From: Melastoma dodecandrum
Lineage: Eukaryota > Streptophyta > Magnoliopsida > Myrtales > Melastomataceae
Reading direction: 5' to 3'
Assembly: GCA_029817715.1 (NCBI GenBank)
Contig: JARUPY010000267.1
Span: 62,001-126,000 of the forward strand
Length of the DNA stretch: 64,000 nt
The translations under genes were made by a program, and so were the position numbers. Of this stretch, positions 47,201 through 58,549 are shown one piece after another (the first letter of the stretch is position 1; the number at the start of each line of letters is the position of its first letter). Below the pieces are notes generated by a model. That model was given only the letters and a program-made list of their open reading frames with translations, made no database searches and was not told the origin of the DNA.

Positions 47201-50200
47201 ACTATTGTAGCTAATATGCACAATGACCTAAGTTGTTAAATGTTTTCCTCTTACCATTATACGCTTCAAAATGAAAACTTCATCAGCACCTGAGCTACAA
47301 TTCGGCTTTGAAGAGCCATCCAAAGAATAATATGTCGAGAATCGTCCAGACTCCTCCTTGTCACAAGAATTCCTTGTCATCTGACTTTGGCGAGAATAAT
47401 TCTTCCCAAGACAACAATTCCAGTGAAAGGCTAACCATACTTCTCCATAAGATCCATGACCAAACCTTTTGTCAAGTTTGTACCTGAAAGAATGATAATC
47501 ACTAGGAGCAGTGCTAGCAAGTTTCAATCCTAGAGGAAGAATAGTGAGCCAAAACACATGGTTGAACTCTAAAGAATGATAACACTCGTCTATCAATTAT
47601 GCTCCAAGAAAATTGATAACTGTCAAGGGCCTCTAACTGATCTTATTCGCTACCAGGCTTCAGGTGAAGAATACTAGTCACGTCCAACCAAACAATAAAG
47701 TTTAATGGCATGGTTGAGGGTGATGTTATACCACAAAAGGACTAAAGTTCTGAGTTTCGTTTACAAATAAAATTAGGAATACGAGCATGGATACCTTCTT
47801 TTGTCCAGAAATGTTTATTTCATTTTTTTTGTACCTTACATTCTCCGTGGAATGTTCTTCGATAAAATTGGTTCGCAAAATAATTTGTGAAATAGGCCGG
47901 TCAACTCATAATTAGTCAACTAATGCCAAGAACTCGAAGTTCAGTTTTCAAAAAAGTCGGAGTTAAAAAGTCCGAGTCCCCTCTTCCCCCGTTTCCTCTC
48001 CTTTCCCCCTTATCCCCCTCCCCTCTCCTCTCCCCCTATCCCCCTCTCCTTTCCCCATTGTCCCCCTCCCCATCCCTTCTCTCCCTTATACCCCTATTCC
48101 CTCTTTGTCCTTTCCTCCTACTCAATAAAACTCGGAGTTAAAAACTCCGATTTCTTGGTATTAATTTACGAATTATGAGTTTGACCGACCTATTTTATAA
48201 ATTATTTTGCGAACCAACGTTATTTTGAAATAAAGCTCGGATTACTCTCGTCTAATGTGAGGCACAATTGCAAAAAGAGCATCAAAGGAACTTGACTACG
48301 CCATTTGCTTAATGAACAACAAGGAAGTACATAGGAATAATTTTTCGATAGGAAATTACCCATTGATCAAGTACCCAAAATCATTTGTCAAAGCCCGTAA
48401 TTAAGTGAAGAACAGGTAACACAATGCTCAAATATGTTTTAACTTCAAGATTAGATTTCCTTATTTCATTGTGTTGCTAATAAATTTGACTAAATGTTAA
48501 CCGGGGAAAATGAAAAAAAAGGTACTTTTTGCCTTACCACTTTCTTCATGTATGCGACTAGCTTAGTTTCCCTCAACTACTCGTATTAAATCAATCAAGC
48601 TGAGTATGTATAACCAACAGTAACGTGACTAATTAAATTCATTTGAACTGGTATGTACTTTCCTTGAACCGGCAGTAGCTTTGGTGTCCATATTCTTTTG
48701 ACAACTCCGGCTACATAAATCAACCAACTTTTAGGATCATACCTTTGGTCAGGCATTGTGTGCTCAAAAGATCCATGGGCATCATAAAGTGGAATTGATC
48801 TCAGTAAATCAATAAAACTAGCAAAATTTTCTGGTTTCCTGGATTTGTCTTCCTTCCCACCGGGAGTTAATTCAAACTGCAACCATGGATTATCTGTAAT
48901 ATATAGGTCTGTGGGCCCCCCTAAAATCCACATTACATGACAATCGTCAATAACGAGTATGTATGCAAAGAATTTACATTTACAAACCTTAGGAAAAATA
49001 CACTTAGTCCATCTAGTTCTTATATTTTTCTGTCCGGTGTCCCCCCTCTCCCCCCCGGGGTTTCACCAGTGAATGTATGCATGGAGGGATTACATTAACC
49101 TCTAGGTTTAATTCCAGGAGTTGTTTTCCTTGTTGTTGGAAATTTTCTTTTGTTTTTCTCTTAGCCCTGGGTTAAATACTCTGGAGGCCATATCTCAGAG
49201 TTAAGAGCATATATAAAACCTTTTTCCCCAAGTTCTTTCACTTTATTTGCCAATCCTCGGGTAATGGCTAACAATTTAACAATCCAAAGCATGAGAAGTC
49301 ATTATCGAAGCCTTAAAATACCACAAATACTTCTAACTCGCCTTAAAAATGAATATAACTTACCAAATTGCTGATTTTGGGAAAACGGAAGAGCACGAGG
49401 TTCCACCCAGTCATCATTTTCAACTTTATATGTGGATCCAACATCTCCAGTCAGATGCTCGGACAAATAAAAACAGCACAAACTTCCATCTTTAACCTCA
49501 ACCTAATGTCAAGCATAACAAGAAATTAGCTCTGCAGTCACACCAAAATTAGTTATCTGTTATTTGCTAGAAGCTCAAATAATCAATTGCCTAGTGTAGC
49601 TCTACCACATTCATAAACATAAAGAATGACCCTCAGCAAATATGACTTCCCGATCTTCTTACCATCAATCTTTCGAACTTGGCAATGGCAGGATGGGAAC
49701 TTTCCAAGTCAATAATATTAGAGTAGATTTCCTTCTCTGACATGCAGGATCAGTTGAGAAAATTGGTACGATCAGCACAGAAGTACAAATAGACATTTGA
49801 AAACTTAATTGGAAACCATACATCAAGCTATGAGCTCAATATCTATGCCAAAAGGAGCAACTAAATTTTGATAGATGTAATACTGCATGGCCATAATGAA
49901 CTGCTAACATTCAATTGTAGCTCTTTTTTTTATATAAGTAATTGTAGCTCTTTTACTTTCAATAAGATGTTGGATACAACTTTTATGATTACAAAATTAC
50001 ACCTTACAAGGAACTGTACATTTGTGACCATTTTTCCTACTAAGACCAAGAAAAAGAAGTACTTGGGGGTAAGTTTCCGAGGTAAAAGGAAATGCAGGAA
50101 GAAAGGTGATTCACAGCACTTTGACTGGATAGAAAAAGATGTTGTAGTACTTAGACTTTGTAAGCATTCTTTAACTAGTAATCAATCCATTATATCTAAA

Positions 50201-53200
50201 GCAGAACTTATGCGCATGACGAATTAGTGCTTAACCGAGAGAATGACCATGGATTGCATAGTGATTCCTAAATAATGTCTGATTAAATGGAGAAAGGGCA
50301 TAAGTTGTGTCAAAATTTACAAAGGAGGCAATTCAACAAATAATTAGTGTTGTATCTAGCGTCAACAAAATGAAGGAATCTAGAAAAGGCTAGCATGGAC
50401 TAACATCAGGCTATATGATGCCCACTCACCCGATTTGGGGACAAACTAAAATGATTGAATAAGGTACAAACTTCAGAATACAAGACAAGTAATGAAAACA
50501 AAAATAAAAAAGTCTCCAAACATAAATTATGCAGGGAATAGGAGTGACAACTCATAATATAGTACGGAAATGTAATAGCTTCCACCTGACAAAGAAATGG
50601 AACAAAGTAAAAATGAAAAACCAATACACTGAAAAAGAGGCAGAAAAATGAGCCACCTGGCTTCTCTCCAATGTTTGAGGCATCCCTTAGTTGTTCTCCC
50701 TCTAAACTTCTCCCATAGTCCGGAAGGAAAGGAATTGATTGCACCGGAACCAACACAACAGCCATATTATCTGTGCTCCCCTTCTCAAAAGCAGTGTCAA
50801 TAATACAATCAGCAACTGAGAATGAGCACGAAGAAGGCATCTCTGGCCAGACAGACACGTGGCTTTGTACAAGCCATAGTAGGTCGCATACATCTTGAGG
50901 GCTCTGATTTTCAAAAATACCATCCGAAGCAGCTACTATGTAACTGTCATTTACTGTCAAAGATCGCCAATCACTCACCTCTGGCACAGATGTAACACCC
51001 AAACTGCCACAGATGGTAAAAAATGTCAACATGCAACGAATAATTAATAGCCCGGACAAAGAAAACAAAACATAAAACAATGTAATAAGCCCCATAGAAA
51101 TAGCCCGGTGAAAATCAGGGCAGAGCAGTCGGAATGTCAGAAGCATGAAAAGACCAAAATATGATACATGACCTTTTAAATTTAATGTCACCTATAGCTC
51201 GGGAAACAGCTAGCTCGCCATTTACTCGAGCAACTCCACCCTTCTCAGTAACATAGCCACCCGCAGCTTCAACTCGAGCACGTTCATCATCCCGGTTAGG
51301 ATGGTGATCCTGTGACAATTCCTGAGCCGAAAGGTATGCAACATCATACAGATCACCCAACTTGAAGCCCATATTTGTTTTCGCTGTTGTAACAGCTCCC
51401 CCTTGCCTTTTCTGCTTGTATAACCTCAAGAAAGTATCTGTCACATAAACCATCCTAGGGAGCTTTAGCAGAGAACAGAGAAGCTACCAGATGCAGATCA
51501 TCAGTAAGGAAGTCAAGTGCTCTGGTGCAAATCAACAAATTATGCAGAAACATTCAATGGGATATCATATGCACACCTCTTGCCTCTTCAGGTGATTGAA
51601 ACTTCTCCGAGCAAAGAAATGCTTTAGAATCTCCAAGATTAGCTACTAAGAATTTTCCATCTACTATTAGGATAACTGTGGCTGTAGAACCTGAATCGAG
51701 ATTGAATCGAGATGCCTCCTAAATATTTCAACTGGAGCAAAGTCAGTCATCATGTCATGAAAGTCCCCACGGATTGAAGATATGACAGTAACTTGCCTTC
51801 AGAAACTTAGTATCAAGATCCCGAATGGCCCTCAGCAATGCTTCTTTCAAAATTTCCAAACGAGAAGAGTCATCGAAACTGTAACTAGATGAGAACTTCA
51901 TTCTGTTAAAAGTAGAAACCATTGCATGATCAAGAGTTTCAACCAGCAATATATCATCAAGAGGACATATACTTTTTGGCTGCATATAGAAAAGATTCAG
52001 AGATGCTAAAAATTTTTTGAATGTTTGAAGACCGATTATGGACACTTTTTTGTGTTATGCTGATTGAAATTATGAGTAAGATATTCTCTATAAGACCATT
52101 ATTCATCCTACTGATCATGCTAATCCACAATCGTGACAACCGAAAACCTAGCAGTAAAAACAAGAAAGTGCGGAGTACAATATCGAGTCACTCCAGTGAT
52201 AACTCAAAAAGGAGAAGAAAAACCTCCAAGAAGAAGGAAAATTACAACAACAAATAAAAACTGACCTTACAGTGTGAATATTGTGAAAATTCGTATCATC
52301 ATCCCAATGAAGAACTCGGAAAGGATCGTGCTCTCCTTTGGTTGCCAGCATTCCCCAAGACTTCTTCCACGCAGTTAAAATTGTGGAGTCCAAAAGGAAA
52401 TAGGCATGCAAAAGGAAATATTCAAATAAAAGCTTTGAAGCCAGCTCACTAGCTTCTGCGCCGTTATGACCATCAAATACTGCCATAATTCCAACAGTTA
52501 CTTCCTCAAGCCCCAATTTACCTGCTCACAAAATCATCGAGATGGCTTTCATTGAGTTTCTAAAACCAAGTATGCAGAAATATAATCTGTACGGTCAATC
52601 CATTGATGAAATATGTTATTAAATTTCCCAGCATGCCACGTTCCAATATTCAACAGACATTTAGCCTCACGTATGTTATTCTGGATCAATCTCGAGCCAA
52701 ACAAAAGATCATTATAAAAGATTAATCTCGCTTGGGTGATGTGATGGCCAGCAAAAACAGACTTAACCAAAAGAGAACTATTTCAGTTAATCCACGTTGA
52801 AGGTCATATTATAAAACCTAACAGTGAAACCATAACATCTATTTGCAAAAACAGAAAAAAAAAAAATTGACAGCTACCCTTTTTGCGTTTCACGTTACTT
52901 GTAAACTACCATATCAACCAACATTAACATCCACGTATATTTCTCCAACAACGATGTCATGCCAGCCTAAAAATAAACTCAAGCCTATCCTCCAGCTCGA
53001 TCGTGTGAAAGTGACTCAACATGAGCCAACGTCAAAACACAAAAAAGGGACTGCCACACAATCATGGTTCAAATTATTGGGATTAGGATACTCTTCACAA
53101 CTTCCGAAGCACACTATTCTACTCAAATCATCAACGGAAAACATTTATCCATCACAATAGTAAGACGCTAAATTCAAGATCCAACTCCTAATTAGCCACT

Positions 53201-53584
53201 GCTGTGATTTTCCCCACATTGGTTCATTCCACTACATCTAGCGACCGCAACTGTCAACCCGATGGCCAACATAAACCCTAACTACCGCGAATTGGGATTG
53301 GGGGAAGTACCTGGGAAAGGGATGCGGACGTCGAGGGCGCAGAAGGCGCGGTCCTCCTGGGCCTTCCTACGACCCCGGAGGGTGGAGACGTGGCAGTGGC
53401 CAGAGGAAGGGGGACGAGGCGGGGGGGAGGGCTTCCAGCGAGGGCATTTCGGGGATTGGAAGACGGCGGGGGCGCCACCTAACCGATAAACGGTTAGGCA
53501 GGTGGAGGATTCTTGTAAGGAAGTGGGGATTGACGTCAACAGGAGGAAGAAAACGATCGACGCCAGAGAAAGACGAAACCACAT
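41226..53584 (-). CDS. Signal peptide + PP2C phosphatase + protein kinase fusion, 20 exons
   Basis: Exons (5' to 3'): 53584-53311, 52521-52271, 51979-51797, 51718-51577, 51437-51173, 51003-50657, 49736-49663, 49502-49364, 48920-48743, 47483-47255, 46974-46468, 45673-45616, 45098-45011, 44293-44219, 44120-44037, 43613-43470, 42948-42870, 42023-41941, 41498-41444, 41291-41226. CDS 3321 nt, 1106 residues, no stop. N-terminus MWFRLSLASIVFFLLL is a signal peptide. PP2C: EDR 77-79, FDGHNG (Asp108), NLGDSKAF, SRAIGD, ASDGIFEN, STDN. Kinase: GHGSYGEVW (626-634), Lys691, HRD 877-879, DFG 916-918, TPPEAL, WSVGVVILELLLG. A long insert (about 695-863) separates Lys and HRD. All junctions are GT-AG except exon 3/4 (GC-AG). 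Corresponds to At3g63340-type proteins (memory). Substrates unknown. Confidence 0.9.
42272..42500 (+). mobile_element. LINE 3' end (RNase H tail), fragment 1
   Basis: In an intron of the PP2C-kinase gene, antisense to it. Frame reads HVKKEQNQVADEMARSA, FCSPPDFVLDLMHGD, the C-terminal tail of a plant LINE RNase H domain, followed by a short A-rich end (about 42488-42496). 5' truncated. Confidence 0.7.
42635..42775 (+). mobile_element. LINE 3' end, fragment 2
   Basis: Frame with LPNFIMDVLHGYIPF then a stop, and a tail ending TTTCTACCAAAG like fragment 3. CATTCAATG occurs on both sides (42504 and 42785), a possible diverged target duplication. A G9/T10 tract lies just upstream (42591-42625). 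Confidence 0.55.
43658..43857 (+). mobile_element. LINE 3' end, fragment 3, with 18-bp target-site duplication
   Basis: 200-bp insertion reading RNRVADTLAKEALKQQ, FPPDFIMDLLHEGIP and a stop, ending in a poly-A run after TTTCTACC. ATTAAATGGACAGGCTTC occurs at 43640-43657 and again at 43858-43875, a perfect 18-bp target duplication, so this is a young 5'-truncated insertion by target-primed reverse transcription. Confidence 0.85.
44641..44850 (-). mobile_element. LINE 3' end, fragment 4, opposite orientation
   Basis: Minus-strand frame NNLADKLSKRALQQEDF, FPPDFICDVLHGDI, with the poly-A tail seen as poly-T at 44641-44665 on the plus strand. In an intron of the PP2C-kinase gene, same sense as that gene. 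Confidence 0.7.
47868..48217. mobile_element. Foldback/MITE element with 65-bp inverted arms and a pyrimidine core
   Basis: Left arm 47868-47932 (starting TTGGTTCGCAAAATAATTT) is the near-perfect reverse complement of the right arm 48152-48217 (ending AAATTATTTTGCGAACCAA), with about 8 differences. The centre (about 47975-48120) is almost pure C/T on the plus strand (CCCCTCTCC-type), flanked by shorter nested inverted repeats (GTCGGAGTTAAAAA and its partner). It sits in the intron between exons 9 and 10 of the PP2C-kinase gene. Confidence 0.8.
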
Positions 53585-55830
53585 TCCAAGGGAGGACGGG
53601 GACGCCTAGCAACGGAAAGAGGAGTCCTATGTCGAAGGAAGAAGACGGACAGATTCCCTCCCCTCCGATGACGTCTCTGGAGAATAATATTCTGCGTAGG
53701 GACAAAGAATCCGAGTTTTGTTACTAAATGATCTTGGTCGGCGGATTACTTCGTCCAATATCATCGAAAGTATAGAAATTCCTTAAGTAAGATAACGAAA
53801 TCGGTCTTCGGTCAACTTCAATTACGAAGGAGTCGGCCTTCATAGTACTCAAATCGAAGTCGATTTTATAAAAGTCGACTTTATGTCTTCCTTATCAACC
53901 GTTTAAAGTCGGCATTACAAAAGCCGACTTCTTAACACTTAAAAAAAAAATATTTCACCGAAGGCCGACTTCCGTAGCGAAAAAAAAAAAATCGGCCGCA
54001 AGACGAAAATTGGCATTCCAAAGGCCTGACTCCAATATAAAGTAAAAAAAAAACTTTTAGGCAAATAAAGTTAGTCATGCCCATGCCCCTGCCACCCTCC
54101 CCTTACATGAAAACCCCACTCCCACCCCTCTCCCCTACGTGAAAACCACACCCCAAAACCCCTCTTCTATCCTCTCCCATGTGAAAAACCCTCTCTTCTC
54201 TTCTTTCCATCGCGTTTATTTTTACTTTATAAAAAAGGTCAGCCTTTATAAGGCTCACTTCCTTCTTACACTACGGTTTGGAGACCAACGCTATTTAGGA
54301 ACAAAACTCCGAAGAATTCGAGCAACCTTTCACCCGATATATGTTTCAAAATAATATTTTATATAAAAAATAATAAATTTTAAAATATATCTAAATTAGT
54401 GTTAGTAATATCAAGTGTAAATCAATGTTTACCAAGTTGTCACTAAGTCATGTCTACTAAGTTGTCGACGTGACAGAGGTTTGTACCTAATTACGGTTAG
54501 TTAGGAAAAAAATTTGTAAAATACGGTTCGAGTTTTCAAAATTATCTGAATATCGCTTTTAAGTTGCTGTTTCAAAATGCGACTTTGAATTTACAAAGAA
54601 GCCGTGGTTTGAAATAACTGGCAAAATCGTTGTCCTAAACAATAGGGAGATAAATTTTAAATTTTTTTTTGTGTTTGGGACAAAGTCGCTGACAGCGACT
54701 GCCCCCTAGCACAAAAAAATCTCAAGTTACTTAAAGTCGTTGTTTGGGAAAGCGACTCCTTTGTAAATTCAAAATCGCGGTTTAAAACAGCGACTTAGGG
54801 GAGGTATTCAGGTAATTTTAAAAACTTGAACTGTATTTCGTAAATTTTTTTCTCAATTAACCGTAATTAGCTACAATCCTCTAAATTGACGAGCTTTATA
54901 ACACAAAAATTAGATAAAGTTGTCGCTTTGAGTAATGACTTTACCTTTGTTCGTAACGACTTTAGGGTTTTAATAAAAGTCGTCGCTTACACTGACTACT
55001 TGTTGTGTTGTAAATGTAAATGTTTCTTATCAACTTCGAACACATTATCCAACTCGTTTATTAAATCGTGTCAAAATACGAAACTCAATACCTAACAAAT
55101 TTAATAAATGTATTAAACTCGAGTTAACTTGTTTAAAAATTATAAAAAATAATATACATATATTAGATAAATAATTTTAATATACGATTACAATATTTAT
55201 ATTTATAATCTAATTAATAAAGAATAAATTTAGTAAATAGATTATTTTAAAGATAGAAAGAGTTAAAGATATATGTTGTTTCGAAAAATTATAAAATTAA
55301 CTTAAATAAACAGTTATTAATTATGAGCGACTAGATTCGCTTTTTCATATAGTAAACGAGTTATATAAGCATTTAAATGTGTTTTAATTTTAAAATACGA
55401 ACTAGAACTTATGGTGTCATGTCTAATTTAGTTAAATACGAAATCGCTTTAAACTCTGTTCGTGTTTCAAATTACCAATCCTAATTTTAGCAAGTATATT
55501 TGGTATTTTTTTTATTTTATTTCGAATAAGTTATTGTACAAAATTATTGTTAGTTTAAATTAAAGAAAATGTGAAATACAATTTCAATTTTGAAAAATAC
55601 CTTAATAACACTCTCAAATCGTGATTTTGGTTAGCGGTTTAAAAGTGGAGTTAAACAACATTTGTCTAGTTCGACGTCGACTTAGCCTGACAAAATATTA
55701 CTGACTGGCATTTCAGACGTCGGACACAATAGTAAAAAATCTGTAATGAGCTACTGTCCGATGAAAGTAGCAATACCAATCCGGAACCTTTCGTGACGAC
55801 TGTGTTCTTCATTTCCTCCGCTCTCCGGTT
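53585..55830. other. Spacer with fields of inverted AAGTCG/CGACTT motifs
   Basis: 53585-53760 should include the PP2C-kinase promoter. 53790-54040 and 54540-54990 are rich in AAGTCGG, AAGTCGC, GCCGACTT and GCGACTT in both orientations, many pairing as short hairpins. 54080-54200 holds CCCCTTACATGAAAACC-like degenerate repeats. 55030-55620 is very AT-rich. No gene. Confidence 0.5.
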
Positions 55831-58549
55831 ATGATTTCGGTTTCTCCGTCGTCGTTCGCAGTTCGGCCGACTACCCCTCCTTTGAGGCTCTCCGTGCCCA
55901 ACCTGTTCCAGGGCCTTGATGCCTGCGCGACCACCCTCAGGGATCTACACCATGGCAGGCAGATTCATGCCCAGTTGGCGAAATTCGGTTTTTTGGGCGA
56001 AGAGTATGTTTTTGTCAATACTAAGCTCATTCTTATGTATGGGAAATGCGGTGAGCTCGGGAGTGCGCAGGACGTGTTTGATAGAATGCCCAAAAGGAGT
56101 GTCTTCGCCTGGAATGCCATAATTGGTGCTTATCTGGAAAACGACGATCCTCTGGGGTCACTCCGACTTTACAGGGAATTGCAAGTGTCGGGATCCTCCC
56201 CTGATCCTTGCACCTTTAGTTTGGCATTGAAAGCGTGTGGTATGCTTAATGATGTGCTTAGTGGAACGGAAATTCATGGTTACATTATTAAACGGGGGTT
56301 TGCCAATGCGGTATTTGTGGTCAATGCACTAGTTGCAATGTATGCAAAGTTTGACGATCTTGGAGCGGCGAGTCGGATTTTTCACACCTCCGAGGTTGAA
56401 AAAGATGTTGTGACATGGAATTCGATTATTTCAGCCTATTCTGGTTGTGGGAGGGCCACTGAGGCCTTGCAGTTTTTGAGAGAGCTGCAAGTATCTGGTC
56501 TTATCCCAAACACTTATACCGTTGTCGCAGCACTGAAAGCATGTGAGAATGAAGATTATGGGAAATTGGGCAGAGAACTACATGCATTTATTCTTAAATC
56601 TAGTGCTGAAGTCAACCTTGAACTTTATGTGGGGAATGCCATTGATTGCCATGTACGCTCGGTGTGGTAGGATGGGCGAAGCTTCGAGTGTCTTCTCGAG
56701 TTTAGGTGCCAGAGATCATGTATCATGGAAACTCAATGCTTTCGGGTTTTGTTCTAAATTGTATGTATAATGAAGCCTTTTGCTTTTTCCGACGTATGCA
56801 GAATGCTTGGCCCAGAACTAGATGAAGTTTCTGCGCTTAGCATTCTTTCGGCATGCGGTTGTTCAGGAAATTTATTGCTTGGGATGGAAGCTCATGCCTT
56901 TGTGATAAGAAGAGGTTTAGACCACAATTTGCTGGTGGGTAACAGTCTCTTGGATATGTATGCAAAATGCTGCCATGAAAAGCAACTGGGCCGTGTTTTT
57001 GGTGGGATGCCTGAGAAGGACAACATTATCATGGACAACGGTAGTTGCTGGCTATGCCCAAAATGATTGTCACTTAACTGTGTTTGCAATGTTTCAGAGA
57101 AGCTCAAGTGGACAACATAATGGTTGATAACATGATGATGGGAAGCATTCTTCTTGCTTGTAGTGGATTGAAATGCACATACCTTGTGAAAGAAGTTCAC
57201 TGTTTCTTGTTGAGAAGACGTCTCGTTGATCTTCGGTTGGAAAACCAGATGGTCACTGCTTATGGCGCATGTGGATGCGTAGACCATGCATCCCGGGTTT
57301 TTCATATCATTGATAACAAGGATACGGTATCATGGACAAGCATTATGACTTGTTACAGGAATAATGGCCTTGCTCTTGAAGCTTTTGCTGTTTTCAATGA
57401 AATGATGGAGTCAGGCGTCGAAGCTGATGATGTAACACTTTTATGTGCTCTCTCGGCTGTTGCCAGTTTATCACTCTTAAAGAAGGGTAAAGAAATCCAT
57501 GGATTGCTAGTCAGGAAGGGCATGTTGGAAGGATCCATTCCAAGTGCATTAATACATATGTACTCCTGCTGCGGGACTTGGAAAAGGCAAGAGAGGTTTT
57601 CAGCTCTTTTGATAAGATGGATTTGGTTTTATCGACTGCAATGATTCAGGCATATGCAATGCATGGTTGTGGGATGGAAGCTATTGACTTATTCAATAGA
57701 ATGGAGGATAATATTGTCCCTGATCATATCAGCTTTCTCGCGGTTCTTTATGCTTGTAGTCATTCGGGCTTGGTTGATGAAGGGACAAATATGTTTCAAA
57801 TCCATGCAAAGCAAGTTCCATTTGGAGCCATGGCCTGAACACTATGCTTGTGTGGTTGATCTTCTTGGTCGTGCAAACCGCTTTGAAGAGGCATATGAAT
57901 TTATCAAAAGTATACCTGGTGAACCAACTGCTGAGGTCTGGTGTGCTTTGGTGGGAGCTTGCAGAGTTCATTCCAACAAAAAAATTTGAGGAGTTAGCCA
58001 TATGTAAACTTTTAAATCTCACTCCAAAGAATCCTTGGCAATTATGTCCTTGTCTCAAATACATTTGCTGCGAGAGGACAATGGGAGGAAGTAAATGAAC
58101 TAAGACAGCATATGAAGGAAAGAGGATTGAGGAAGATCCCCGGCTGCAGCTGGATTGATATTGGGAATAAGATTCATTCTTTTGTTGCGAGGGACAAGTC
58201 CCACCCCGAGTTGGATCAGATTTACCAAAAGTTGACTGAGGTTACCATGAAATTAGTCCGGGACGGTGGTTATGTGCCCCAAACGAAGTTTGTGTTGCAC
58301 AACGTCAAAGAAGAAGAGAAGCTTGAGATGGCTTTATGGACACAGTGAAAGGCTGGCCATTGCATATGGTTTGCTCGAGGATCCTAATGGGAGCCCTATA
58401 AGAGTGACAAAAAACCTTCGTGTTGTGGTGATTGCCATGAATTCTGCAAGCTAGTTTCCAAGGTTTTTGGGAGAGAGCTTATTATTAGAGATGCCAATAG
58501 ATATCACCATTTCAGAGAGGGGGGGTGCTCGTGTGGAGAGTTCTGGTGA
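55831..58549 (+). pseudogene. PPR-DYW editing factor, OTP86-like, multiply frameshifted
   Basis: Recognisable from MISVSPSS at 55831 through many PPR motifs ([49 protein letters not shown]) to E motifs (IPGCSWIDI) and a DYW-type end ([40 protein letters not shown], stop 58547-58549). The reading frame changes at least eight times (near 56640, 56740-56800, 57050, 57580, 57815, 57985-58080, 58330 and 58425), several as one-base losses, for example a missing T that removes Cys before GDCH. OTP86 in Arabidopsis (At3g63370, from memory) edits chloroplast rps14. Neighbouring genes are intact, so this is likely true decay, not sequencing error. Confidence 0.85.

Noticed and set aside
47940..48140. 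Pyrimidine tract as a CRISPR-like or minisatellite array
   Set aside because: No regular repeat unit; it is the core of the foldback element.
55831..58549. Frameshifts in the PPR gene as a programmed or assembly effect
   Set aside because: Too many and scattered for programmed shifting; neighbouring long genes are error-free, so decay is the simpler explanation, though read mapping should confirm.
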